Shown one piece after another: positions 36,735 through 47,503 of a stretch of DNA of 64,000 nucleotides. The stretch covers positions 91,007,943 through 91,071,942 of the forward strand of contig CM071936.1 in NCBI GenBank assembly GCA_016081115.2, written 5' to 3'. The stretch's first letter is position 1. Every line of letters begins with the position of its first letter. Origin of the DNA: Rehmannia glutinosa (lineage: Eukaryota > Streptophyta > Magnoliopsida > Lamiales > Orobanchaceae). Under the pieces are notes generated by a model. That model saw only the letters and a program-made list of their open reading frames with translations, ran no database searches and was not told the DNA's origin. The position numbers were made by a program, and so were the translations under genes.

Positions 36735-38223
36735 TGATTGATATGTGTTTTGCATGTATTTTGGGCTTAATTGTAGTTAGAATTAGTTGATATGCATGCA
36801 TTACATGAGTAAAAAGGGCTTTATTTCTGTTTTATGGAAAAGGTATTACGCTTTGCTCGTTTTGTAGGAATTGAATGATAATTGTAGCATTTTGGCAACA
36901 ATTCGGAGTATTGCGGTAAAGAACCGCCGATACTAGAAGTAACGTACGATGTTTGGAGTTGAATCAAGAAGAAGTCAGATGAACCGGGCGATAAACGAAA
37001 GAAAACGAACAAGTATCGCCGTTCAGCCCAGTGCGTGCACGGGCAGGCGTGCATCCCTAGCATGACCCGTGCGCTATCCAAAACTGAGACTCAAGCCATG
37101 GCAGGACGCACGGGCTGGTCGTGCGTGATGCGCACGGCCCATGCGCCCTTCAGTAAAAAGAAGAATTCATACGGCACCTAGCACGGGTTGGGCGTGCGCT
37201 AGGCGCACGGCCCGTGCGTTTGTGCGAGAAAACAGAGTTTGACAGATTGTGAACTAGGTTTTGACCCGAATGGAGTACAAATAGAGACGAGACGGCCACA
37301 AATGAGGACACACTGACTTTTGCCCTAGAAAACAGAAAAAAGAGCAATCTTCCACCGGAGAATTGGAGAGATCGATCAAGGCCACAACAACACGCTTGAG
37401 GATTGAAGATAGATCGAGAGATCATCGACGTCCCGGAGTTCACTCATTCCATCGTATCATTTACTTTTGATTAGTTAGATATGAATTTGAATAATTTGTC
37501 TATGGATTATTTATTTTCTATATCTAGCTAGACTTCTTGTGATTCCCGGGTTTGGGATTAGGTTAATGGATACTTTTATTGGATGATTAATTGCAATTGA
37601 AGTTATTGTTTTCTAACCCTATTCGAGTACTTTGTTTTAATTCTTGTTTTATCAAAACGCGTTTGGTTTAACTTGCTTTGATGTATTGATTCATAATTCG
37701 AAAGATGAGTTCCAATACTAGATCTGTGAGTACTTGACATGAATATTTGCAAGATTGAGAAGTCTGTGAATATTTGTGAGGATATTTAATCTTTTGTGCT
37801 TTTGGGAGTTGGATATCTCATGTTGAGTAGAGATGCTAGCATAGATATTCCAATCAACATTTTTACATGCATCTCGAGAGAGAGGGTAAAATACTTTTGT
37901 GATTGTTCTATAGGAAAAAATACGAATAACTTTGGTTGTGATTAATTTGAGAATAAAAGGGGATATTAACTGAAACCATAACCCATGAATCTATTCATCT
38001 CCTTGATCTTTCCATCAACTCTTTACTTTGTCTTTTAGAATAAATTCCTGTCTTGCATTAATAAAACCAATCCATCAAATTAAAATCGTCTGGATAAAAA
38101 TAAGACTATTATAATCCCAATACTTAGTACATAAATTTATTAGTCTCTGTGGATTCGACCTTGCTAACCCTATTCTATAAACTGCACCGTACACTTGCGG
38201 TGAAGCTAAAAATAAGGCGAACA
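36735..38223 (+). repeat. Athila-like 5' LTR
   Basis: 1,489 bp. A TATA-like TACAAATAG is at 37276-37284. The GC-rich segment 37,030-37,230 carries repeated GCACGGGC / GTCGTGCG / GACCCGTGCG motifs. In the first ~110 bases I count six differences from the 3' LTR. Confidence 0.93.
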
Positions 38224-38229
38224 AGTTTT

Positions 38230-38247
38230 TGGCACCGTTGCCGGGGA
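38230..38247 (+). promoter_or_regulatory. Athila-type primer binding site
   Basis: TGGCACCGTTGCCGGGGA, 6 nt after the 5' LTR. In Athila/Tat elements this site usually reads TGGCGCCGTTGCCGGGGA and pairs with a tRNA other than initiator Met; here one base differs. Confidence 0.88.
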
Positions 38248-38380
38248 CTAATTAAATTTTTAGTATTAATATTGCGATAAATAGAATTATTTTTAATTTA
38301 GCATTTTTCTTTTTTTTTTTGTTGTTTAATTTTACTCCTACTGTGTTTGACTTGTTTTCTTTAGTTGGTTCAGGTAGTGA

Positions 38381-39780
38381 ATGAACACTCACTCAAAGAA
38401 AAGAGAATTAGCACCGTTCATACCAGAGGTTGAGGCTTTTGCTAGGCGAATTAGTGCGGCTACTAAATGGGCAAAAAGACAGCAAAAATAGGCTATGGCG
38501 GACGTAGAAGATAACAACGGAGGTGATAACGAAGTCGACAACGGAGGTAACAATAGGGCCAACAGGGTCAACAATGGTTACCAGTACCAGAGGTTCCGAC
38601 AGTCCAGCAGCAAGCGATTCGCAATTACTTTAGCCCACAGACCAATCGCAACTATGGTGGAATTGCCAATGTCCCAATTAATGCAAATAACTTTGAGCTG
38701 AAGCCAACACTGATCTCGATGGTGCAACACAATCAGTTTGGGGGTTTCCCGTCTGAGGATCCCAATTCTCATCTTGCGAACTTCATGCAGATTTGCAACA
38801 CAATCAAGATGAATGGGGTGACTGATGATGCTATACGTCTGCGCCTATTCCCTTTCTCTTTAAGGGATAAGGCTAGAAACTGGCTAGGCACACTAACTCA
38901 TGGGTGTGTGAGTACTTGGGACGAGCTGAGTCAGAGATTCTTGTTTAAATACTTCCCACCAAGTAAGACACTACAGCTCAAAAGTGAGATCACACCGTTC
39001 AGGCTGTTTGATTCTGAGCCACTGTATGAAGCTTGGGAGAGATTCCGGGATTTATTGAGGAGGTGTCCGCAACACGGATTTCCAGAGGATTAGCAGCTTT
39101 GCTTCTTTTACAACGGGTTGATGGGACGGACTAGGTCATTTGTAGATGCCGCAACAGGAGGCGCTTTACTCGCAAGATTCCTAGAGGATGCATTTAACTT
39201 GCTCGAAGATATGGCAATGAATAGCTATCAGTGGCCCTCCGAAAGAACTAATGTGAAAAGGGTAGCCGAAGTATCTGATTCGGACCCAATTAAGGCATTG
39301 ACAGCTCAGATGACTGAGTTGACCAATCAGTTGAGTGTATTGACGAAGGGGACTGAAGGAAACGTGGGTGCAAGTAATGGGGAGTTCCTCTAGATCCCAT
39401 GGAAGAAGCAAATTATGTCAACAACCGGAATTTCAACAATTACTGGAACAATCAGACTCCCACTCATTACCATCCGGGTTTGAGGAACCATGAGAACTTC
39501 TCTTATGCAAACACAAAAAATGTGATGCAACCACCACAGGGGTTTAATGTGACAAATGATGTCATTAATGCAGAGGCGAAGCCATCTTTAGAAGACATTC
39601 TCACCTCATTCATGGGTGAAATAAGGAACCGGTTCAATAAAGATGAGTCTAAGATAGACAATATCGAGGCACATATCACGGAGTTGGCCAACACTGTGGG
39701 TTCATGAATGAAAAACCTAGAAACTCAGATTGGGCAGTTAGCAACGATCATTGGTGGACAACATTAGAAGGGCCAGTTTC
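38381..39780 (+). pseudogene. Athila-like gag, frameshifted
   Basis: Start at 38381 (NTHSKKRELAPFIPEVEAFA), a stop near 38,490, a frame change before 38,719, then the Retrotrans_gag core: NQFGGFPSEDPNSHLANFMQ, IRLRLFPFSLRDKARNWLGT, WDELSQRFLFKYFPPSKT and YEAWERFRDLLRRCPQHGF. A stop follows at about 39,092 (before QLCFFYNGL) and the C-terminal part KALTAQMTELTNQLSVL runs to 39,393. The frame shifts again to NNYWNNQTPTHYHPGLRN and KIDNIEAHITELANTVGS. At least two stops and two frameshifts make it non-functional. Confidence 0.9.
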
Positions 39781-39922
39781 CGAGTTACACGGAAGTCAAT
39801 CCGAGGGAATAGTGTAACGCCATTCGTCTGAGGAGTGGTACGGAGTACGAGGGGCCAAAAATTCTGGGAAGTGACGAAAAAATGAAGGACGCACGACCCG
39901 TGCGCTAGAGCACGATCAGGTC

Positions 39923-40900
39923 GTGCGCAATGCCGAAGGATTCCAGGAACATGACACGAGACGCACGACCCGTGCACCTACGCACGGGCAGGTTGTGCGT
40001 GGTACAGAGCAGAGAATTCTGAACCCCGGAGTTGGAGACACGGAAGCAAAGGGCGAAGTTGAGGTAGAGAATGGGAACAAGGGACATACGGACGAACAAA
40101 AAGGGGCTGAGAAGCTTAAATCTTTCTATAACTCTGATCTTTCAAAGTTTTCTATACCACTCCCTTTCCCTCAACGTTTTCAAAAGAAAAAGTTAGACGC
40201 CCAATTTGCTAAATTCTTAGATATCTTTAAGAAACTGCATATTAACATACCTTTTGCAGACGCATTGGAGCAAATGCCCAATTATGCGAAGTTTTTGAAG
40301 GAAGTGATGTCAAAGAAGAAAAAGTTGGCAGAATTCGAGACAGTCAACTTGATCGAAGAGTGCAACGCGATCATTCAGAGAAAATTACCACAGAAGCTGA
40401 AAGATCCGGGGAGTTTCACTATCTCTTGTGCTATTGGTGGTGTTGTTTTTAATAAAGCACTTTGTGATCTAGGAGCAAGTATTAACTTAATGCCCATGTC
40501 CATTTTCAGGAAACTTGGATTAGGAGAGGTGAAGCCGTCCATGGTCACCTTGCAGCTTGCGGATAGATCACTCACATATCCTAAGGGAATCGTGGAGGAT
40601 GTGCTCGTGAAGGTAGACAAATTTATATTCCCTATGGACTTCTTGGTGCTTGACATGGAGGAAGATCGAGACATCCCTCTGATACTTGGGCGTCCATTCC
40701 TAGCCGCTGCACAAGCCTTGATAGATGTGCAAAAAGGAGAGCTCACATTACGAGTTAATGATGAGCAAGTGTTGTTCTCCATCTATAAGGCTGAGAAAAC
40801 TCATGATAAAATAGAGAGTTGTAAATCGTTATCCGTCGTTAATTCATGTGCTAACACTTTTAATCTGATTGATTGTGTGTGTGCTTTAGATTATGTGTAG
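39923..40900 (+). CDS. Athila-like aspartic protease region, 325-codon open frame
   Basis: Retrotransposon polyprotein segment. The N-terminal ~40 residues come from the GC-rich motif region and are unlikely to be ancestral. Then PLPFPQRFQKKKLDAQFAKF, FKKLHINIPFADALEQMPNY and FLKEVMSKKKKLAEFETVNL (typical Athila linker), followed by a retropepsin fold: ALCDLGASINLMPMSIFRKL, the active-site region with DLGA where most retropepsins have DTG or DSG, and DIPLILGRPFLAAAQALIDV with the conserved ILGRPFL flap-side motif. The frame closes at 40,898 just where RT should start; no RT follows. It is the longest intact frame in the transposon part of the window. Confidence 0.85.
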   Translation: MRNAEGFQEHDTRRTTRAPTHGQVVRGTEQRILNPGVGDTEAKGEVEVENGNKGHTDEQKGAEKLKSFYNSDLSKFSIPLPFPQRFQKKKLDAQFAKFLDIFKKLHINIPFADALEQMPNYAKFLKEVMSKKKKLAEFETVNLIEECNAIIQRKLPQKLKDPGSFTISCAIGGVVFNKALCDLGASINLMPMSIFRKLGLGEVKPSMVTLQLADRSLTYPKGIVEDVLVKVDKFIFPMDFLVLDMEEDRDIPLILGRPFLAAAQALIDVQKGELTLRVNDEQVLFSIYKAEKTHDKIESCKSLSVVNSCANTFNLIDCVCALDYV

Positions 40901-42921
40901 GAAGTACAGAAATGTGAGAAAGTGAAGCACACGAAGAGAGACATCAGCTCAGAAGCACGCGTGTACTGCCGCTTGCACGATGCAAACGAGAAGAATATGG
41001 CCTTTGACCGACGTGTGACTTCTACGCTAAAGGCATTCAAAGGAGGCTCGAATTTATGCGAGTTGAATTGGCAAGGAGAAAGACATGAAGAGGTGACTCA
41101 CCTCACTTTGCTAGAATCGTGATCGCGTATACAAGTGTCAAGCTAAAGACGTTAAATTTAGCGCTTGTTGGGAGGCAACCTAACGGTTTGTTGTTTTATT
41201 TCTTCCCATGTTTTTCCCATTGATAAGTTAGGATTTTTAATGCTTTCCTTATTTTATATATATAAAAAAAAGAGAAAACACTTCGAACTGATGCACGGGC
41301 AGGTCGTGCAGTGACGCACACCCCGTGCATCTGTATTCTGAAACAGAGCAATAGTGGACATTGGAGATGCTCGGGGTGATGCATCAGATACAAATGTGGC
41401 ACATCTCCCAAGGCCACTTTCCGTCGCCACCCCCACAGTGAGACAGGTCCATTCCACATTTTTTTTTGAAATTCTATCTTCTCTTCTATGCGCTATAATT
41501 TCATTCAAGTTTGGGGGGAGAGGTAGTTATTTTGATTGAAGGGTGTGGCGGAAAAAAAAAGAGATGTTTGCATTCATATAGTTGCATGTAGAGCATTTAG
41601 GTTGCATTGCATTAGAAAACGTTTACAGTTTTAGCACGTTTATTGATTTAGTAGTTTTTTTAGGGAGTGAGTAAACTATTTTTGTGGTGTGTGTTGCACC
41701 TTGGGAGTTTATTTGAAAATTTTTGTGTTGTTTTGAATTGGGTGTTGAGTGCAAATTGATCATGATGAGAATAGATGATATGGAGCATGTGAATATTGAA
41801 ATCATAGTTGATATGCTTTGAATTACGCAATTGCAAGCCTGTGAGCTTTTTGAGCCTTTACTGCTTTCATTATATACACTCTTGTTGTTGATTGAGTGTG
41901 TCATTCATGTTGATATAAATTCTAGAACTTGCTCGTATCTCTCAAAAGTCACATATTGTATGCAATTTATGAAGATGATTTTAGGCCATTTTTGTTAAGC
42001 TTTTCAAGCTTTTTGCTTACCTAATGACATTTAATTTCCCTAGTTAGCCAATTTGAGCATATTGCCTGATTTTTTGATAGCCACAATTCAAGCCATAACT
42101 TGATATATATGCTACCCTGAGCTTTAGCGTATAGTATTGAGTAAGGGGATTGAATAAGGTTGAATAAGAGGATATCGAGAGATTATATAATTGTGCATGT
42201 TGGATGTTGGGAATATAAGAAGAAAATGAGGAAAAGGGAGGATATACTCACAAAAGGGTCGGAAAAAAAATAGTTCTTTCTTCGAAAAAAAAAATCTATT
42301 GCCTTAGTGAGTTGGCCGTAAATGAACTTATAAGCTGAGAGTTATGATGTAAGGCGAAAGAAAGTAGAGTATATGAAAGAAAAAAAAGGGAGAAGAGAAG
42401 TGTGATAAGAATAAGAGGTGATTGGGGGTGCACGTTTGATTTGAATGAGAATATTTGAGTGAGAAAAAGATGTGCTTACCAGTCTATACATTTAAGTTTG
42501 AGTCACTTTCTCCATATTTCCCTACCTTAACCAAAGAGCCTTCATTACAACCAAAAGAAAAGTCCTTTCTGATTTATGAATTGCATACAATCGAGTGGCA
42601 GAGATGTGAGACGATTTGCAAGCCTATGGTAATTCTTCAACATTGATATGATTTGAGCGAATACACGTCCCTTATTATTCTAGAGAGGAGAGTATACACT
42701 TTATCCATGAGAGGCGTGATTTGAAGTATTTACCATGGTTTTAATTGACTTGTGCTCTGTGTTAGATATTTCAAGCTTGGTTGATTTGTTGCTTGACGTC
42801 TATGGATAAACGACATGGATTGTGAGGCGTTGTTCCTGATTTGCTTTTCATTACTCCCATTTGTGTTATATCTTGTTCTAAAGTGTTGACCGGGACTGTC
42901 AACAGTTTAAGTTTGGGGGTT
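40901..42921 (+). other. Athila-like element 3' internal region, non-coding
   Basis: Short remnant ELNWQGERHEEVTHLTLLES to about 41,120, then CWEATQ-like residues typical of Athila tails. After that no coding is seen. 41,285-41,335 holds another copy of the GC-rich palindromic motif. The polypurine tract TTTAAGTTTGGGGG (about 42,906-42,919) comes just before the 3' LTR. RT, RNase H and integrase (about 3 kb in complete relatives) are absent. Confidence 0.7.
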
Positions 42922-44386
42922 TGATTGATATGTGTTTTGCATGTATTTTGGGTTTAATTATAGTTAGAATTAGTTGCTATGAATGCATTACATGAGTAAA
43001 AAGGGCTTTATTTCTATTTTGTGGAAAAGGTATTACGCTTTGCTCGTTTTGTAGGAATTGAATGATAATTGTAGCATTTTGGCAACAATTCGGAGCATTG
43101 CGGTAAAGAACCGCCGATACTAGAAGTAACGTACGATGTTTGGAGTTGAATCGAGAAGAAGTCAGACGAACCGAGCGAGAAACGAAGGAAACGAACAAGT
43201 ATCAGTTCCAACAGGTGTGCACGGGTAGGGCGTGCGTCCCTAGCACGACCCGTGTGCTAGCCAAAACTGAGACTCAAGCCACGGCAGGACGTACAGGCTG
43301 GTCGTGCGTGATGCGCATGGCCCGTGCGCCCTTCAGTAAAAAGAAGAATTCCTGCGGCACCTAGCACGGGCTGGGCATGCGCTAGGCGCACGACCCGTGC
43401 GTCTGTGCAGGAAAACAGAGTTTGATAGATTGTGAACTAGGTTTTGACCCGAACAGAGTACAAATAGAGACGAGGCAGCCACAAATGAGGACACACTGAC
43501 TTTTTCCTAGAAAGCGAAAAAAGAGCAATCTTCCACCGAGAATTGGAGAGATCAATCAAGGCCACAACACGCTTGAGGATTGAAGATAGATCGAGAGATC
43601 ATCGACGTCTCCCGAGTTCACTCATTCCATCATATCATTTACTTTTGATTAGTTAGATATGAATTTGAATAATTTGTCTATGGATTATTTATTTTCTATG
43701 TCTAGCTAGACTTCTTGTGATTCCCGGTTTGGGATTAGGTTAATGGATACTTTTATTGGATGATTAATTGCAATTGAAGTTATATTCGAGTACTTTGTTT
43801 TAATTCTTGTTTTATCAAAACGCATTTGGTTTAACTTGCTTTGATGTATTTATTCATAATTCAAAAGATGAGTTCCAATACTAGATATGTGAGTACTTGA
43901 CATGAATATTTACAAGATTGAGAAGTCTGTGAATATTTGTGAGGATATTTAATCTTTTGTGCTTTTGGGAGTTGGATATCTCATGTTGAGTAGAGATGCT
44001 AGCATAGATATTCCAATCAACGTTTTTACATGCATCTCGAGAGAGAGAGTAAAATAATTTTGTGATTATTCTATAGGGAAGAATACGAATAACTTTGGTT
44101 GTGATTAATCTGAGAATAAAAGGGGATATTAACTGAAACCATAACCCATGATTCCATTCATCTCATTGATCTTTCAATCAACTCTTTACTTTGTCTTTTA
44201 GGATAAATTCTTATCTTGCATTAATAAAACCAATCCATCAAATTACGATCGTCTAGATAAAAATAAGACTATTATAATCCCAATACTTAGTACATAAATT
44301 TATTAGTCTTTGTGGATTCGGCCTTGCTAACCCTATTCTATAAACTGCACCGTACACTTGCGATGAAGCTAAAAATAAGGCGAACA
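42922..44386 (+). repeat. Athila-like 3' LTR
   Basis: 1,465-bp copy of 36735-38223, slightly shorter because of small deletions, for example loss of the CTAACCC piece near 43,780. It ends GGCGAACA before target duplication GTGAG. Confidence 0.93.
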
Positions 44387-44956
44387 GTGAGTGTTCCAAT
44401 TTTAACCCTTGTGGAACTCTAGGGAAAAAATATTACCTTGCCATTATCGTTGGAAGACAGAGCCAGCCATTTTCTGTATTTTTCAATTTTGAGTTGACGT
44501 GTTGTTACAAAGTTTTCATATCATATATTATATTAGTCATCTAATGGATGAATTTTTTAAGTGTATACTTGCTTCTTGTTTTACTAAACAAATTCATGGA
44601 CCAAGGTTAATATATTTCCCTTGTTAAATAATTACATGCTATAAATTGTAATCATTATATGATCAGTTGTACCTATTAGAGCAGTCCGCCCAATCAAATC
44701 TTTAGTTTTTTTATATGATGTCTACTTGTGTGAGAAAATGACCATGTTCTTGCCTTTTTATAAAGTCAAACTAATGTGAAGCAATTTAGCTTGTTAACAA
44801 AATATAATATTAAAACTGAGATATATTGCAATTGTAGTTAGAATGTATTGTGTATTCTATATCTTTGATGTAGAATTGCTTAGTTATTTGTTCAATAAAG
44901 ATTTCTTCTTTTTATCTGATGTTTAATACTCTAATGTAATTTTTGTGTTTTAATAG

Positions 44957-45415
44957 GAGGAAATGATGCAAAGGAAAAGTGATAGTCCTCAAACGATTGA
45001 TAAAGAAATCTTAGAGAAGGTTCTTGGAAGAGAGTCAGCCCGTTTATTTGGTTGGGGACGATCACCAAGTAAGTCTAGGGCCACATGCGTGGGTAAGGAA
45101 CAAAGTCGTCCAACATATAGCGACATGTTTGATGAATTGAATCAATATAAGTCTTGTGTTAAAGAGCTCGAAGGAGGTTACCCAATGTTGTGTGAATTAT
45201 TGATTGAAAAGAATGTCATTCATCCTTCACAATTACCACATGTGCCATCAGACCACTCTTCGAGGCCATCCCACCATGGCACAACTCTTGTTGTTGATGA
45301 TTCTGCTAATTATGTTGGTGATTTGATGATATTATTTGAGTTATTAGTATTGTTAGTTCTTCTTGTGGCTTGTGTTACTTTGGTGTCTAGTTCTAGTTGC
45401 AACTTTTTTCGATAA
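44957..45415 (+). pseudogene. Transposase_24 gene, last exon
   Basis: After an intron-like run ending TTTTAATAG, the frame EEMMQRKSDSPQTIDKEILE, KVLGRESARLFGWGRSPSKS and LLIEKNVIHPSQLP matches the C-terminal part of plant Ptta/En/Spm proteins, where a conserved 'LG...GWG..P' segment follows an acidic helix. The frame runs open to the stop at 45,413. The final hydrophobic tail (LFELLVLLVLLVACVTLVSS) is unusual and may be translation beyond the ancestral end. It belongs with exons at 35,642-36,520, with the Athila-like element in the intron. Confidence 0.75.
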
Positions 45416-45599
45416 AGCTTTTAGCTTATGTTTGAAAATTTATTAGGATGATCGCAATTTCAATGTTGACATTGTTCTTTTATAATTATATATCCAATTT
45501 GACAATTGGTTGAACATACTTTAATAAATGCTTTCAAATTATATGGTTACTAAATTTATAAATATTCACATAATAAATGATATAATGTAAAATAAATAG

Positions 45600-46103
45600 A
45601 ATATTATTATTACCCACATTTAAGTAAAATACTCACACATAAAATTTATATTAGCCATACATATTTTATTTTTAGCCACACATGGTAATATTAATTTTAT
45701 ATTATTAGTCGCAAATAAATCTTAATTTACCCACACATAATTTTTCCACGTGTCAACTATCTAAAGCTTCACACGTCACAACATATCATGCACTGAATGG
45801 ATGCCACATCATCATCCACATCATCATCTGTGACGTCCACATCACCATCCACATAATCATTATACACTTGGGTATACATATTACCTACACACAATATAAA
45901 TATTTATTGACACATATATGTGTAGGTAAATGATAACAGTTTTACCCACACATAAATATTTGTGTCACTAAAAATATTTTTCTACAGAAATATAGTGCCA
46001 CTTGTTGACATTTAAATAATGTGTGGGTAAAGCAGTTTACCCACACGTCCATACATTTTTACCCACACATATATGTGTGGGAAAACTCCAATTTCTTGTA
46101 GTG
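45600..46103. repeat. CACTA right terminus and subterminal repeats
   Basis: The last 12 bases TTTCTTGTAGTG (46092-46103) are the inverse of CACTACAAGAAA, the terminus of CACTA (En/Spm) elements. The preceding ~500 bp contain about ten copies of ACCCACACATA or its inverse TATGTGTGGGT, arranged as direct and inverted pairs. CCCACACATATATGTGTGGG at about 46,062-46,081 is a perfect palindrome. Such arrays are where the CACTA accessory protein binds. The left terminus was not found. Confidence 0.85.
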
Positions 46104-47038
46104 CTAAGACTAAAGCTTTCAGAGTGCTTAACAAAAGAGTTATGGTAACAGAAGAGTCTATCCATGTGGTCTTTGATGAACCTAATGTGAATGGAGAAGA
46201 CATTGATGAGTTAGCTGAGAAGATGAAACAACCAACTATTCAGAAGAGTCCTTATGCTGAAGCAAATCTCAGAAGACTCGATCCGAATGAGGACGAGTTA
46301 GCTAAATCTCAAAGACAGCTAGAAGGTCTGCAGCTGAATCATGATGATCAATGAGAAATTGTTCAAGACAACTTAGCTGCAAGAAGAACCAATCCAGCAG
46401 ACTTACTCCAACCATATGTGAGATTACTGAGAGACCATCCACCTGAGTTAGTAATTGGAAATGTAAGAGGAAGAGTAAGAATACGATCTAAAACTCAACA
46501 TGAAGCTATGTCCACATGTTTCATTTCTCAAATTGAGCAAAATGATGTGTCACAAGCATTGAATGACACTCATTGGATTCTAACTATGCAGGAAGAGCTG
46601 AATCAGTTTGAAGGGAATAAAGTTTGGGAATTGGTTGAAGGGCTTACTCACCAAAATGTAATTGGTACAAAATGGGTATTCAGAAACAAAATGAATGAGG
46701 AAGGATCTGTTGTGAGAAACAAAACTGGTAGCCAAAAGGGTATTGCTAAGAAGAAGGTATAGATTTTGATGAGACCTTTGCACATCTTGCTAGATTGGAA
46801 GCAGTCAGGATGTTTCTTGCGTATGCCGCACACAAGAACTTTACAGTCTATCAAATGGATGTGAAGAGTTTCTTTTTTCATGGACTTTTGAAAAGAAGTC
46901 TATGTGGAACAACCTCCAGATTTTGAGTAGAAAACTATTGGAGATAAAGTCTAGAAGCTCAAGAAAGCATCATATGGTTTGAAACAAGCACCAAGAGCAT
47001 GGTATGATACATTGTCTCAATTTCTAATAGACAATGGA
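46104..47038 (+). pseudogene. Copia pol fragment (integrase end to RT), plus strand
   Basis: KTKAFRVLNKRVMVTEESIH, VVFDEPNVNGEDIDELAEKM, RDHPPELVIGNVRGRVRIRS, MQEELNQFEGNKVWELVEGL, IGTKWVFRNKMNEEGSVVRN, then QEEGIDFDETFA, ARLEAVRMFLAYAAHKNFTV and YQMDVKSFFFHGLL. It is closely related to A1 but on the opposite strand. It begins at the CACTA terminus and stops at about 47,038 within ...DTLSQFLIDNGF, where minus-strand element C begins. Stops and frameshifts after 46,740. Confidence 0.9.
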
Positions 47039-47503
47039 TTTTGTGCAAATTTTGTAAATATTACCTTTTCTATTTGCTTCACAAATAATTTTATCATTTT
47101 TGAGAATAATACATTTTTCTTTATTGAAAATAACATTATAACTTGAACCACAAAGTTGGCTAACACTTATCAAATTAAACTTAAGCCCTTCAACTAATAA
47201 AACATTATTAAGAGAGAAAGAAGAGTTACCAATTTCTCCATTCCAAGAATTCTTCCCTTGCCATTCCCGAACATAACCATGCCTTCTTCTTGGAGCTTGA
47301 TGTTGGTAAAATGTTCTCTCCTTCCGGTCATGTGGCGTGAACACCCGCTGTCCACAAGCCATTTTAAATCTTCCGAAATGGTTATAGCCCCTAGCACCTA
47401 CAAATGAAATATTTTTAGGTACCCGATAATTTTGGGGTCCATGGGGGTTAGTCTTGAGACCTATGGGTCTCCAAAAATGGCTAAAACTATTTTCAATTTG
47501 CAA
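47039..47503 (-). pseudogene. Element C protease and GAG-pre-integrase
   Basis: One frame carries the protease motif DLKWLVDSGCSRHMTGRREH (47,194-47,397), with the catalytic DSG. A second frame carries SFSLNNVLLVEGLKFNLISV and SQLCGSSYNVIFNKEKC of the pre-integrase domain. The shift between them is near 47,260-47,300. The sequence ends abruptly at the inverted junction near 47,038. Confidence 0.85.

Larger units (their letters stand above)
36735..44386 (+). mobile_element. Athila-like Ty3/gypsy LTR element lacking RT and integrase
   Basis: Two LTRs (36735-38223 and 42922-44386) start TGATTGATATGTG and end GGCGAACA. They are flanked by a perfect target duplication GTGAG (36730-36734 and 44387-44391). 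The primer site TGGCACCGTTGCCGGGGA (38230-38247) is the Athila/Tat type. A gag remnant and an aspartic protease domain follow, but no RT, RNase H or integrase. A polypurine tract AAGTTTGGGGG precedes the 3' LTR. It sits in an intron of the Transposase_24 gene. Confidence 0.95.
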
